From NCBI GenBank assembly GCA_043228905.1, contig JBHGNT010000004.1, positions 16,430,001-16,494,000 of the forward strand: a DNA stretch of 64,000 nucleotides, read 5' to 3'. Under the pieces are notes generated by a model, which ran no database searches, was not told where the DNA came from, and was given only the letters and a program-made list of their open reading frames with translations. Each line of letters opens with the position of its first letter. Position 1 is the stretch's first letter. Shown here in pieces: positions 1 to 10,420 of this stretch. Source of the DNA: Azolla caroliniana (lineage: Eukaryota; Polypodiophyta). The position numbers were made by a program, and so were the translations under genes.

Positions 1-1779
1 TGTTTCACATGTTCCGACAATCACGAAGAACCTAGTGTTGGTCGGATAGATCGTTGACCAAGGCATGCAAGTGCGGTTTACGCACCTCAGGTGCTTCATC
101 AAGGAAGAGGGCCAGATTATCATGCAATGGCGTTAGGATGGGAGGATGTTTATCCTCAAGACTAATGAAGTCGGCACCACTCTATTTGCCAAAGGACAAA
201 AGGTCGAGTCGGACATCAACTTATGGCACAAACGAATAGGCCACGCCAATTATCAGAGGCTTTAGGATTTGCAATCGAAACAAGTAATATTCGGATTGCC
301 GAAATTTAGTGGCCGGAAGACCCAAATTTGTGAAGCCTGCCAGCTAGGGAACCAACATCGACTTCCATTCCCCAATGAGCGAAACCGGAGCCGGAACAAG
401 CCTGACTTAATACATTCATATGTATGGGAACCGACACAGGATGTTAGTCTTGGCGGGACTTGATACTTCGTCTCCTTCATCGACGACTACAGTCGACATA
501 CATCGATCAATCTGATCGAAAAGAAAAGTGAAGTTTTCAACTATTTCCAGAACTTACGAAGGTTAGTCAAATGGGAAACGGAAAGGCAGATCAAGTGCCT
601 GCGGTCCGATGGAGGAAACGAATACTTTTCAGGCCAATTCAATAGCTACCTACAACAAAAGGGAATTTGGCGAGAATTCAGTTGCAAATATATGTCGGAA
701 CAAAACGGTGTTGCCGAGACGAAGAATCAGTCAATTGTGGAAGCAACACGGGCAATGCTTGATGAGCAAGCATGCCCAAGTTCTATTGGGCCAAGGCGTT
801 CAAGATGATTGTCTACATCTAGAATCGGATCGGGGAGATGGTGTCAACACACGAGCTGTAATTCGGGCGAAAGCCAAATTTAAGACACCTTAGGATATTC
901 GGTAGCATAGCCTATGTGCATGTATAGGATGAGAAGAGGAAGAAGCTAAATCTGAAGTCAGAGAAGTGCATATTAGTCAGATACTCACATGAGCAAAAGG
1001 GGCATAAGTGTTATAACCCCCGGACAAAGACAGTCCGAGTAAGCCGAGATGTCGAATTTGACGAGTCGGCATCCTGGTACTCTCTACCAACTCCGACCCG
1101 ATTCCGGAAGATGAGGCCAGTGAGCCCGAAAAAATCCGGGCAGAAGAGGAAGAAGAGTTCGGTACTCTAGATGAGAGTGCGATCTCATTTCGGCTGAGCG
1201 GGTCGAATGAGCGACTGAATCGGGATGACCAGTCAAATGAAGAGATGGCAAGTAGTGGAGACTCGGTCGTTCTCTCCCCGCACAAAGAACCAAGGACACG
1301 GCTCACGCGCAAAGAGAAGGGGAAGAAGAAGATGTTGGAATACGACACCAGCAGAGACAAGTCGGATAGGAGTGAATCCAAATCCGGAAAGAACGAAGAT
1401 GGACCTTCGTAGACGAAGTTCGAATTGGCCAAGAGGACCCTCAAATCAGCTAACGAGACGTTACGTCGATCTACCCGCTAGAAGAACCCCATCAAGCGGT
1501 ATGGGTATAATGAATACATGGCACATCATTATGCATACATGATGAAAGTGGTGGAAGTGCGTGAGCCAGAGTGCTATGCAGAAGCGGCAAAAGACGCAAA
1601 CTAGTGGGCCGTAGTGGAGGAAGAAATGCAGGAAGTCAATGCTAACGACACTTGGGATCTGGTTGACCCTCCCCTACATTGCAAACCGATCGTTTGCAAG
1701 TGGGTATACAAGGTAAAGTATAATGCTGACGGTTCGGTCACCCGGTAGAAGGCCCGGTTAGTGGCCAAAGGATATGCGT
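1..1779 (+). pseudogene. Ty1/copia pol fragment (GAG-pre-integrase, integrase, start of RT)
   Basis: This is a degraded copia polyprotein, readable only by changing frame several times. A GAG-pre-integrase motif (LWHKRIGH) lies near 221-244. The integrase core follows: a FIDDYSR-like stretch near 475-500, RSDGGNEY near 602-625, and a QNGV-type stretch near 700. The post-integrase linker (YNPRTKTVRVSRDV, then DESASWY) lies near 1010-1080. The first part of the reverse transcriptase (EYMAHHYAY, NDTWDLVDPP, WVYKVKYNADG, ARLVAKGYA) covers about 1510-1778. In-frame stops and frame changes run throughout. The fragment begins before the window and stops abruptly where an inverted copy of the same family begins. 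It is related to the RT-less copia family found elsewhere in the window but keeps the RT start, so that family once had a more complete relative. Confidence 0.85.
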
Positions 1780-3060
1780 CGCTCTGACCGGATAGCTAAT
1801 GTAGGGTCGGGTGATTGTCAGCTATATAAGGCTCCCGACGATTTGTCGAAACCATTTCTCGTTGCAGGCCGGTCCGGAGTCGGGACAGCTTTAGGTTCTG
1901 GTCCAGGGGTGTGGAGATCGGTCAGCAATCCATCATGTCGAACTTGCACAACATATTTAACACATAATGTCGTTGGGGACAACAATATGCCGTCGGGGGT
2001 GTGGATCACTTCGATCCCGAGGAAGTAATAAAGGTCCCCCAGGTCCTTCATTTAGAATGCATCTGACAACTGGGATTTCACTCGACCGATTTTAGCAAGT
2101 CTGAGTCCGGTGATGACTAGATCATCTACATATAGCAAAATACATACCAGATAGTCCAGACCTTTCCGAATGAACAACGAAGAGTCCAACTTGGAGGCTG
2201 CAAACCCCATCTTATGCAACCGGTGCATAATCTTCGAATTCCAAGCACAGGGGGCTTGTGTGAGGCCGTAAAGAGATTTCTTGAGTCGGCACACTGCCGA
2301 CTTGTTCATCTCCGACTTAAATTTGGGGGGTTGGATCATGTAGACCTGTTTTGCAAGATCGCCTTGATGAAACACATTCTTCACATCCATTTGGTGAAGA
2401 TGTCACCCCCTTGCGGCAACAACCGCTAGCACCAATCGAACCATTGTCATCTCTCCTACCAGAGCGAAGGCCTCGTCGTAATCAATTCTGTGGGTCTGTG
2501 TGTATCCTTTGGCCACTAACCGGGCCTTATACAACTTGACTAAACTGTTAGCATTATACTTAACCTTGTACACTCACTTGCAACCGATCGGTTTGTAATG
2601 TCGGGGAGGGTCAACTAGGTCCCATGTGTCGTTTGCATCAAGTGCTCGCATCTCTTCCTCCATAACGGCACGCCATTGTGCATCCTTTGCAGCTTTTGCG
2701 TAGCTCTCTAGCTCACGCACTTCCACCATCTTCGTAATGTACGCATAGTCATGTGCCATGTACTCGTTATACCCATACCGTTTGACAGGGTTCTTCTGGC
2801 AAGTCAATCGGCGCAGGTTCTACTCTACTGATTTCTTGGCCGACTCAAAATTCTCTTCTGAGGGTCCGTCTTCGATCTATCCAGAATCATATTCGCTCTG
2901 ATCTGACTCGTCTCTACCAATGGCATGCTCCGGGATCTTCTTGCTCCCCTTCTCTTCCCATTACTCCTCGGCTCTTCATCTGACTGGTCATGCTGATTGA
3001 GTCTCTCATTCGGCCCATTTAGCCAGAATGAGATCGGATTCTCATCTAGAGTACCGAATC
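1780..3060 (-). pseudogene. Ty1/copia RT and linker fragment, inverted relative to 1-1779
   Basis: On the minus strand this gives copia reverse transcriptase. The order is the EYMAHDYAY/WDLVDPP start (about 2600-2770), an MDVKNVFHQGDL block (about 2355-2390), VCRLKKSLYGL (about 2275-2305), the catalytic YVDDLVITG block (about 2111-2137), and a FLGIEV-type thumb stretch ending near 1790 after a VGSLI*LTITRP motif. RNase H is missing. Stops and frame changes show it is dead. The linker part continues beyond the gypsy insertion at 9691-9948, so the original fragment was contiguous before the 3061-9685 element landed. Its RT-start and linker regions pair as an inverted repeat with about 905-1779. 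Confidence 0.85.
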
Positions 3061-3520
3061 TGTTACGGGCATGACCATATAATATCCCGTGGTGAGAATT
3101 TACTGTAGTATTCTATACACGTGGATAAGTGTGAGGGTTAAATGAGAGTGTAAAGAAGGGGAGGGAGGATTACTTTTAAATCCTCGGGATTGAGACAACC
3201 CATTAGGCCAACTGTGAACTTGCTTGGGGGCCTTGGGTATCGCTATAAATAAGAGGCCTACCTACCCTCATTTGACTATCTTTGGACTACATCGAGACTC
3301 TGCTCTTGTGCTAGGTCAACTCTTGTAGCGAGCGCGCCAGCACCAAGTACGACTCGACGCCACGACGGTGGTATGGGACGCCAATCGAGGCTCGAGTCCG
3401 TCTCGATCCCTTCGCTCGGGGGTGGTCGGGTGGATCGGCACCCTTCTTTCTCTTTCTCCTTTCTATCTATCATTAGTTTATCCTTATCTTAAGCTTACTT
3501 TAGTACCTAGATCTCTAATA
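3061..3520 (+). repeat. 5' LTR of chromovirus-type gypsy element
   Basis: It begins TGTTACGGGCATGACC and ends CTCTAATA, just before the PBS, and matches 9230-9685 along its whole length. A TATA-like CTATAAATA lies near 3242-3250. Related LTRs occur at 13920-14248 (partial), 62293-62728 (solo) and 63267-63310 (fragment). The terminal TA replaces the canonical CA in both LTRs, so that change predates or accompanied this insertion. Confidence 0.93.
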
Positions 3521-3522
3521 TT

Positions 3523-3534
3523 TGGTATCAGAGC
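3523..3534 (+). other. Primer binding site (initiator tRNA-Met type)
   Basis: TGGTATCAGAGC lies two bases after the 5' LTR. It is the standard plant retrotransposon PBS complementary to the 3' end of initiator tRNA-Met. Confidence 0.93.
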
Positions 3535-5203
3535 TATGTACTAATGTTTCTTTGTTTGTCTTTTGTCTTTTGATTGATGGTGATCGATCGATGTGCGGTC
3601 GGTCTTGATCCAGACAACGATCAACAAAGAACTTCGGTAACTCTTTCCGTAATTTTTTTTTCTATTCTCTCTTCTCCCATCGAATCATGGGTTTAGTTTA
3701 TATGTCATTTTTTTTCATAAAGCCAATGATGTTGTAGTGGTCTTTAATTGATTATCTAAAACGTTTACATATGTGCACGAGGTCAATACCTTGTTTGACA
3801 TATAAATAATATGTGATGAGTGTCGTATGCGTACGAGGTTAATACCTCAATTACGTATTACGTTCACGAACATATGTTACGTTTGCGTATGAGTTTAATA
3901 CCTTGATTTGTTGTAAAGGATATGCGTTTGGTCTCGTATGCGTAAGAGGTCAATACCTCAATTGCGTATTACGATGATCTCTTATTTGTGGATGTTTCGT
4001 GTGCGTAGAGGTATATACCTCGATTACGTATCTCGATCACATCATTTGTGGCTATTTAATATAACGATATGTTTAATATAGGCATATGTGGTCACCTATA
4101 TACGTATTTGATCGTATATATGTGATAAGTAAACATATGTGTATATTCGTTATTACGTGATTATATCGAAAGTTGTCCTTGTCGGGAAAAGGATGTTGGT
4201 GGCCGTCCTCACATTTTTGTGAGAATGGCGTTGTCACCATCCCTTTTGCAACAATTTTTTATTGTTGACAACCCCGTTGATGACCTCGATTTCGTTACGT
4301 AAAGAAACGCCTATAGCCATAATGATGTTTAGTACGTAGGGCTTGACCCACTTCAAGTGAGGTCGCTTCAATGACACACGTATCCAACATCCCTCCCTCG
4401 TTACATGGATACGATGCCACCATGAGCTCGTTCTTACGAGAGGCATTCGTAATGACGTGACCATGTGATGGGCCATGTGGGCCTACTACGAAACGTGGGC
4501 TCATTTGGCCTGACCATTAGGTTGCACTTTGGTGTATGCCATCGTAATTACGAGACTTGAGGTTAGGTAACGTACCAACATAGTTTTGGTAAATGAGGGC
4601 AAAATAAGGACCCTTGACATATATGTTCTTTTAAAAAAACATATATGATCAAATGCCTCGCATATCTCTTATACGCATCAAACATTAAGCATTCGAGAAG
4701 AGCAACTTACTTGGTTGGCTCAAGTGTTTAATGTATTTGTTCTCTCAAGTTCAAATATGACCAAGACCATACAACATCCTTGATACATATGACTATAACA
4801 CATGTTTAGACTTAAGGTCTAAGTGCACCTCGGGGTCCTCGTAATAGGACTTAAAGAGCCGAAACCACATATGTGGGCAAAGAAACATAGTTTATTGTTA
4901 ACATTTTGTTCGTGTATAAACTACTCATGACGCGAACATACATGGTTGAGCCTCGGGCAGCCGCCATAAAAAAATCGATATAGAGATCATGGAAAGACAT
5001 TAAATTGTCACCCCCATGGTTTTTAAAACACCTTTGTGTTACCATAGTAACCTGATCTTGAACCTCATCTCATACGTCTAGAGGGGTATTGACGTGAGAT
5101 CATGATATCGATTAATGTTTGCCCATGATATGTTTACATCACGACATGATGTTATGACTATCTCTCTGACCTTATCCTATTTCTTTTCCAGAAATAATCT
5201 TTA
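3535..5203 (+). other. Long untranslated leader of the gypsy element
   Basis: About 1.67 kb separates the PBS from the gag ATG. No supported ORF is present; the short ORFs on either strand show no recognised motif. The left part holds the palindromic repeat array at 3779-4021. The rest is AT-rich with no further pattern I can name. Confidence 0.7.
3779..4021 (+). repeat. Five-copy ~56-bp repeat with palindromic core GAGGTNNATACCTC
   Basis: Imperfect 14-mers of the form GAGGTYAATACCTC occur at 3779, 3835, 3891, 3946 and 4008, so spacing is 56, 56, 55 and 62 bp. Copies 2, 4 and 5 keep the full GAGGT/ACCTC arms; copies 1 and 3 have one or two changes. Surrounding bases are partly shared (TATGCGTACGAGG before; ATTACGTATTACG after). 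Each core could form a short stem in the genomic RNA just downstream of the PBS. Confidence 0.85.
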
Positions 5204-5968
5204 ATGGCTCAAATTAACGACCCGATGTCATCCGCTCAAGCGGAAGGAACTCAAGGGAATCCTCCTGGACAAATGTCCACTGAGATGTATTTGGCACAAA
5301 TAACCCAATACCTTAGTTTCACCGCTCAACAAATGACCGAACTTCGACAATCTCAGAGTGCTCTTGAGGCACGTGTCATTAGTCTACAACGTGAGACTAA
5401 TAGACCTGATGAGCGACAAGGTGAACCATCATTTGTCGTTAAGCCATTTACGGGAGACAAAAAGGAAAGAACCGAAGAAGCAATCTGCACATGGCTGGGA
5501 TGATGGGAGTCTCATTTTGAGCTCTATCCCACGCCAGATAGTACGAAGATTGCATATGTCGGCTGAGAACTCGGGGGTAAGGTCGCCGCCTGGTGGCGTG
5601 GGCTCCGTACTATGGGGAAATTGCCCGATACCTGGACAAATTTTGTCACGGTTTTTAAGGGCCAATTTTTGCAACCTCCCTCTCGAACCGAGGCAGCACA
5701 AGCTTTAATGAACCTCTCTAGCAAGAAATTTTCCTCACTAGAAGACTATGTTCACCATGCTAGAACCCAAATCCAAAAATCGGGTCTAGAAGGGGACAAT
5801 TGGTTGATAGCTTGTTTTGTCAATGGCATCCCCAATTCGGACTATCACTGGATAGTGCACGATAAGGATCCAAAATCCTTCGAAGAGGCCGTTGAAATAG
5901 GCCTTCGCTATCAACGCACTTCGAAGAAGGACCACAATAAACCCAACGAAGCGCCCGGGACTAAGTAG
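5204..5968 (+). pseudogene. Gypsy gag (capsid) with one stop and one frame break
   Basis: Translation starts at the ATG of MAQINDPMSS. The N-terminus (residues about 1-80) is polar and helical, with a possible coiled coil around MTELRQSQSALEARV. The capsid core contains WESHFELYP, KVAAWWRGL, TWTNFVTVFKGQF and FSSLEDYVHHAR, typical of plant gypsy retrotransposon gag. A TGA interrupts the frame near 5500, and a frame change is needed near 5565 because the capsid reading resumes in the frame of 5612-5968. A terminal TAG at 5966-5968 separates it from the nucleocapsid region downstream. Normally the protein packages genomic RNA in cytoplasmic particles; this copy cannot make a complete one. Confidence 0.85.
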
Positions 5969-7010
5969 TCAAAATTTGTTGGGAAATGCAAGACACCCAA
6001 CGAACTCCTGGATCGCGATTGTAAGTGACAACATCCTTTTTGCGTATTGTGCAAAAAGAAGGGTCATAGAAAATATCAATGTCGAAAGCTCCAAAGGAAA
6101 GAGCACGACAACAAAGCTAAAGCTGCAAACCATAAAGGTCAGATTCCTAATGTCCTTCAAGTCTATACACATTATTTAAGTAATTGTCAATGTTCTTTCC
6201 CTCACTATGTATTGGGTCCCAATGATTTACTACGTGCAAACGGGTATATCAATGGATCTCCCGTACAATTTTTATTTGATTCGGGAAGCTCACACAATTT
6301 TGTGAATGATCGTTTGGTTCAGATATGGGGAATCCAACCCACCATAAGTGATCACACCTACACGGTGCACTTGACTGATGGAACAGTACAATACATCAAC
6401 GGGGCGATTCATTCATTAGGAATTTCTATTGATACTTATATAGAGGAAGTAGACTTCCATGTAATGAATCTTTGTACCACCGATGTAATACTGGGTTATC
6501 CTTGGTTTTATAATAAAAACTCTTCTTTATTTATTGATTGGGTTCACCATTCCATTTCTTTTGTACTAAACGATTGTACACATTTTATTCAATGTGTAAA
6601 AAAACAATCCATCTCGATTGTTTCCTCATGTCCATCAATATCCGAGTTGTCTTGTTCTACGTTATTTTATTGTGTACTTGATCCGGACATTCACGTTTAC
6701 AATATCGATAATGTCCCGGTTCAGTTAACATATTTTGAACAACAACAACTTGATGAAATCTTAAATGTTTTTCATGATGTTTTTCCAAGTGAACTACCTG
6801 ATGGGTTACCTCCTAAATGTAATATAGACCATCGTATAGATATTGTACCTGGTGTTGCACCAATAAGTATACCTCCGTATCGCTTAAGTCGATCCGAAGA
6901 AGATGAGGTATCTAAGCAACTCAATGACTATTTATGAATGGGTTATATACGTTATAGTAAATCTCCATGGGGTGCACCAGTTCTCTTGGTAAAAAAGAAA
7001 GAGGACGAAT
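5969..7010 (+). pseudogene. Gypsy nucleocapsid zinc knuckle, protease and N-terminal RT remnant
   Basis: A CCHC knuckle (CVLCKKKGHRKYQC) lies near 6043-6085. The aspartic protease follows with active-site FDSGSSHNFV near 6275-6304 and DVILGYPWF near 6482. The RT N-terminus is recognisable (PPYRLSRSEEDEV, GYIRYSKSPWGAPVLLVKKK) up to about 7005. After LLVKKKEDE the reading jumps directly to RNase H sequence: the RT fingers, palm and catalytic YVDD block are absent. A stop lies after NDYL (6937). The deletion, not point decay, is what made this pol non-functional. Confidence 0.86.
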
Positions 7011-8291
7011 GGGTTCACCTTTCGAGGTTGAAACCGATGCAAGTGATTATGCTATAGGTGTTGTCTTGTATCAAGATGGTAAACCAATAGCATTCGACAG
7101 TAAGAAACTTGATTCTGCTCAATGTCGGTATACCGTTCACGCTTAGCTTCACTGAAATATCATCAGATCTTTATGAGCACCTTCGAGGAAAGTATCCTGA
7201 TGACAGTTATTTCGCAAAATACTGGGCAAGAGTTGAGTCTGGAATAGACACCACCACATCCTCGAAGGAATACTTCCACATTTCTAACGGTCTGCTCTAC
7301 CGTAATGGGAAGGTTTGTGTTCTAGCTTTACTCGAGGTCAAAAAGAGGATTCTTTTTTAATGCCATGATGCACCCTTAGCAGGGCACCCTGGAATACATC
7401 GTACACTCGTTCTCATCTCCACTCAATTTTATTGGCCTACGATGCGTCCTGACATACATTGCTATGTGACTAAATGTCACCAATGTTAGGTTAACAAAGC
7501 CGAGCGGCTTAAAGCCGCAGGACTTTTACATCCCTTGGACATTCCCAATAATAAGTGGGAAAGTATATCCATGGATTTTATAGTTAGCCTTCCTCACACC
7601 CAAAAAGGTCATGATGCCATATGGGTTGTCGTTGATCGACTAACTAAAATGGCCAGATTTATTGCTACTAAAACCACGGTAACAGCTCCTGAATTGGCTT
7701 ACCAGTTCGTTGACGAATTATTTCGTTTTTATGGGTTACCGATGGATATCGTGAGTGATCGAGATGCAAAGTTTACTAGTGACTTCTGGATGCAAGTCTT
7801 TAAGAAGTTAGAAACTACGTTGAGCATGAGCTCCACGGATCATCCTCAATCCGATGGACAGACAGAACGAGTAAATCAAATTATTGAGGACATGCTTCGA
7901 GTATACGTTGGTGCAAAACCAACAAAATGGGAATGTTATCTCCCAATTTTGGAGTTTGCGTATAACAGCTCCAAGCATACGTCGGCGGGATATATTCCTT
8001 TTATGTTGATGTATAGTTTTCAGCCACGAGCCCCGATTGATGTTAATATAAATCATGATGAGTTGCGAAGTACGCAAAACTTTCTTCGGGATATGCAAGA
8101 TATGTTGCATATTGCACGAGATAATATAAAAACAGCTCAAGATAGAGCGCGTTTTTATGCCGACCATCATAGGCAACCTCGTGTATTCAACCCTGGACAG
8201 AAGGTACTTTTACGTGTACCTCACAATTCTAAGACATTGTCTACGGGTAAGTGCGCTAAGTTAGCCCCACGATTTTGTGGACCTTTTATAG
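7011..8291 (+). pseudogene. Gypsy RNase H remnant and integrase
   Basis: The RNase H start (FEVETDASDYAIGVV, then CRYTVH) lies at 7018-7140. The reading then jumps to the integrase N-terminal region (ISSDLYEHLRGKYP, GLLYRNGKV, GHPGIHRTLVLI with zinc-binding H/C residues near 7385-7490), a second internal deletion. The integrase core from 7535 is well preserved: SMDFIVSLP, VVVDRLTKMARF, DRDAKFTSDFW, SSTDHPQSDGQTERVNQ, with the D,D-35-E residues in view. It reads openly to the insertion of a solo LTR at 8292. The C-terminal part resumes at 8877. Confidence 0.87.
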
Positions 8292-8876
8292 TGTTAGGAA
8301 ACAGGTCCCTCCCGATGGGAAGTGAGAAGAACAGTACTGATGAGAAGTGAGAACCGGATGAGGAGTACCCGGCAAGCGCCGAATGGTGAAGGCCCGGTGA
8401 GAAGTGCTCACCGGATGAAGGGACATATTTGTAAATATGTTTCTGAGAGTCCATCGGGGCTATATTTGTAAATAGCCGAAAAGTCATATTAGTATAAATA
8501 TGACTTAGGGCAAACTCTTTTAGTAGTTGTTGTCATTCTTGTTGGCGCAAGACTAGAGAGCGCGTAACAGTGTACAGAGAGAGAGAGAGAGAGAGAGAGG
8601 AAGAGGCCGCTGCCTCTGTTGTAACCGCCGCCTATGGCGAAGATAGAAAGCTCGAGGTTGTTGCCTCGGTGCTTTACTCTTGTACATTGTAACATAGTGA
8701 TAGTTTGAAGCCTGTGGGCTGCCGTGGTTTTTCCCTAGTTTGGGTTTTCCACGTAAACATCCTATGTACTCTTCTCTCGATTGTGTCGTGCATTCATTCC
8801 CCGTTTTTTTTTCTGTGTTTGATTCTAAGCTCAGTTGTGGCCGAGCGGTGTTCATCGGAGCGTGTACTTCCTGTCA
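8292..8876 (+). mobile_element. Solo LTR of the Tork-type copia family, inside gypsy integrase
   Basis: The 585-bp insert begins TGTTAGGAAACAGG and ends TTCCTGTCA. TATAG lies on both sides (8287-8291 and 8877-8881), and removing insert plus one duplication restores the gypsy pol frame. It matches the LTRs of the copia element at 54395-59889 read on their sense strand. A TATAAATA box lies at 8493-8500 and a (GA)n run near 8577-8599. No internal region remains, as expected after recombination between two LTRs. It has fewer CCGG-rich repeat units than the 54-59 kb LTRs. Confidence 0.92.
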
Positions 8877-9243
8877 TATAGTCCTCAAACACATTGGGTC
8901 ATCAGCCTATCGTCTCACTCTTCCCGATGGTATTGGAATTCATCCAGTTTTTCATGTGAGTCGTCTAAAAGAACTTCTAGGTTTTGGCGATAATAAAGTT
9001 ACAACTGAAACTCTGGTTACTTCTGAAGATGTATCTTCTAAACCACATGTACCAGAAAGAATTCTCGATGTTAAAACAAAAACATTACGTACTAAAGAAA
9101 TCCGAGAATTTAAAATAAAATGGATGGATAAATCAATCAAAGATGCCACCTGGGAACGCGAAAATACTCTCAGAACTAACTTCCCTAACTTTCCATTGCA
9201 AGAGTGCAATGTTTTAAAGAGGGGGAGTATGTTACGGGCATGA
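8877..9243 (+). pseudogene. Gypsy integrase C-terminus with chromodomain
   Basis: This continues the pol reading after the solo LTR. Motifs include IGSSAYRLTLPDG, HPVFHVSRLKELL, PERILDVK, and a chromodomain-like stretch REFKIKWMDKSIKDATWERE near 9100-9160. That places the element among chromoviruses, whose chromodomain directs integration to heterochromatin. The related copy at the right edge of the window ends in a stop after NFPL. Here that codon is CAA, so the frame runs on through the purine tract into the LTR, a loss of the normal stop. Confidence 0.86.
9216..9229 (+). other. Polypurine tract of gypsy element
   Basis: AAAGAGGGGGAGTA abuts the 3' LTR start at 9230, in the position used to prime plus-strand DNA. 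Confidence 0.9.
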
Positions 9244-9685
9244 CCATATAATATCCCGTGGTTAGAATTTACCGTAGTATTCTATACACGTGGATAAGTG
9301 TGAGGGTTAAACGAGAGTGTAAAGAAGGGGAGGATTACTTTTAAATCCTTGGGATTGAGACCACCCATTAGGCCAACTGTGAACTTGCCTGGGGGCCTTG
9401 GGTTTTGCTATAAGTAAGAGGCCTAGCTACCCTCATTTGACTATCTTTGGACTACATCGAGACTCTGCTCTTGTGGTGGGTGAACTCTTGTAGCGAGCGC
9501 GCCAGCACCAGGTACGACTCGACGTCACGGCGGTGGTATGGGACGCCGATCGAGGCTCGAGTTCGTCTCGATCCCTTCACTCGGGGGTGGTCGGGTGGAT
9601 CGGCACCCTTCTTTCTCTTTCTCCTTTCTATCTATCATTAGTTTATCCTTATCTTAAGCTTACTTTAGTACCTAGATCTCTAATA
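9230..9685 (+). repeat. 3' LTR of chromovirus-type gypsy element
   Basis: Direct repeat of 3061-3520. It lacks a short GGGA-type indel near 9328 present in the 5' LTR and carries scattered substitutions. The target duplication GAATC follows at 9686-9690. Confidence 0.93.
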
Positions 9686-9690
9686 GAATC

Positions 9691-9948
9691 CTTCTTCATC
9701 TTCTACCCGGATCGTTTCGGGCTCGCTAGCCTCATCTTCCGGAATCAGGTCGGAGTCGGACATCAGAGCCGGTAGAGAGTACCATGATGCTGACTCATCA
9801 AATTCGACATCTCAGCTCACTCGAAGTTTTTTTGTTTGGGGGTTATAGCACTTATAACCCTTTTTCTCATGTGAGTAGCCGATAAGGATGCACTTCTCCG
9901 ACTTCGGGTCCAACTTTCTCCGCTTCTCATCCAACACATGCACATATA
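9691..9948 (-). pseudogene. Continuation of the inverted copia fragment (post-integrase linker)
   Basis: The minus strand reads HVLDEKRRKLDPKSEKC, IGYSHEKKGYKCYNP and FDESASW, the copia region between integrase and RT. It rejoins 1780-3060 once the gypsy element is removed. It ends where a different copia LTR begins at 9949. Confidence 0.85.
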
Positions 9949-10291
9949 TGTTACAAAACAAGCTCAACAAAAGCATGTGATGCTTATTGGTAACTCAGAT
10001 CTTCTATAGTAGCTATTAGGAAACTAGCTACTATTGGACATATAGGAAAAACAACTATTTAGCTACTCACAACTATTTAGCTAAAAAAAGTAAGAGTAGT
10101 AAGAGAGTGAAGTAAGAAGAAGAAAATAGAAAACAGAAAACAGATGAGAGAGGTTTTTTCTCAGTGTAATGAAATAGAAGGTTTGGGCTGCTACCGAGGT
10201 AAGTCTCCTTCTCCCTTTCCTTTCTCTCTTGAACACACTAACGATCCAACACATCACGATCCGTTGTGCACTAAGAAGAGTCTTCGTAGCA
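9949..10291 (+). repeat. 5' LTR of truncated copia element
   Basis: It starts TGTTACAAAACAAGC and ends TTCGTAGCA immediately before a PBS-like sequence. It is defined only by these termini and by its place upstream of gag, since no second copy lies in the window. Confidence 0.7.
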
Positions 10292-10303
10292 TGGTCTCAA
10301 AGC
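10292..10303 (+). other. Variant primer binding site
   Basis: TGGTCTCAAAGC differs from the standard TGGTATCAGAGC at three positions (A to C, then two changes near the end). It sits exactly at the LTR boundary. Confidence 0.65.
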
Positions 10304-10420
10304 AAAGCTGCTCGTAAAGAAGAACAATACAGATTTGAGAAAGTTTCTCCATTTCCTAGTCAGAATCAAAGAGGTTCTTGTTGAAGTTAATCATAGTTAA
10401 AGCCCTAAATTGAAAAAGAG

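Larger units (their letters stand above)
3061..9685 (+). mobile_element. Ty3/gypsy chromovirus-type LTR element with complete ends
   Basis: Two direct LTRs (460 and 456 bp) beginning TGTTACGGGC and ending CTCTAATA bound the element. The 5-bp duplication GAATC lies immediately outside (3056-3060 and 9686-9690). A tRNA-Met PBS follows the 5' LTR and a purine tract precedes the 3' LTR. The order is long leader, gag, protease, truncated RT, RNase H remnant, integrase, chromodomain. It inserted into the inverted copia fragment, whose two halves flank it. Two internal deletions remove the RT catalytic core and most of RNase H, and a solo LTR interrupts the integrase C-terminus. It cannot supply its own enzymes. 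The LTRs differ by scattered substitutions and one 3-5 bp indel (roughly 5 percent by eye). Confidence 0.93.

Noticed and set aside
3523-3534. tRNA gene or fragment
   Set aside because: The tRNA-like bases are the 12-nt primer binding site at an LTR boundary. No cloverleaf was recognised here or at the other PBS sites.
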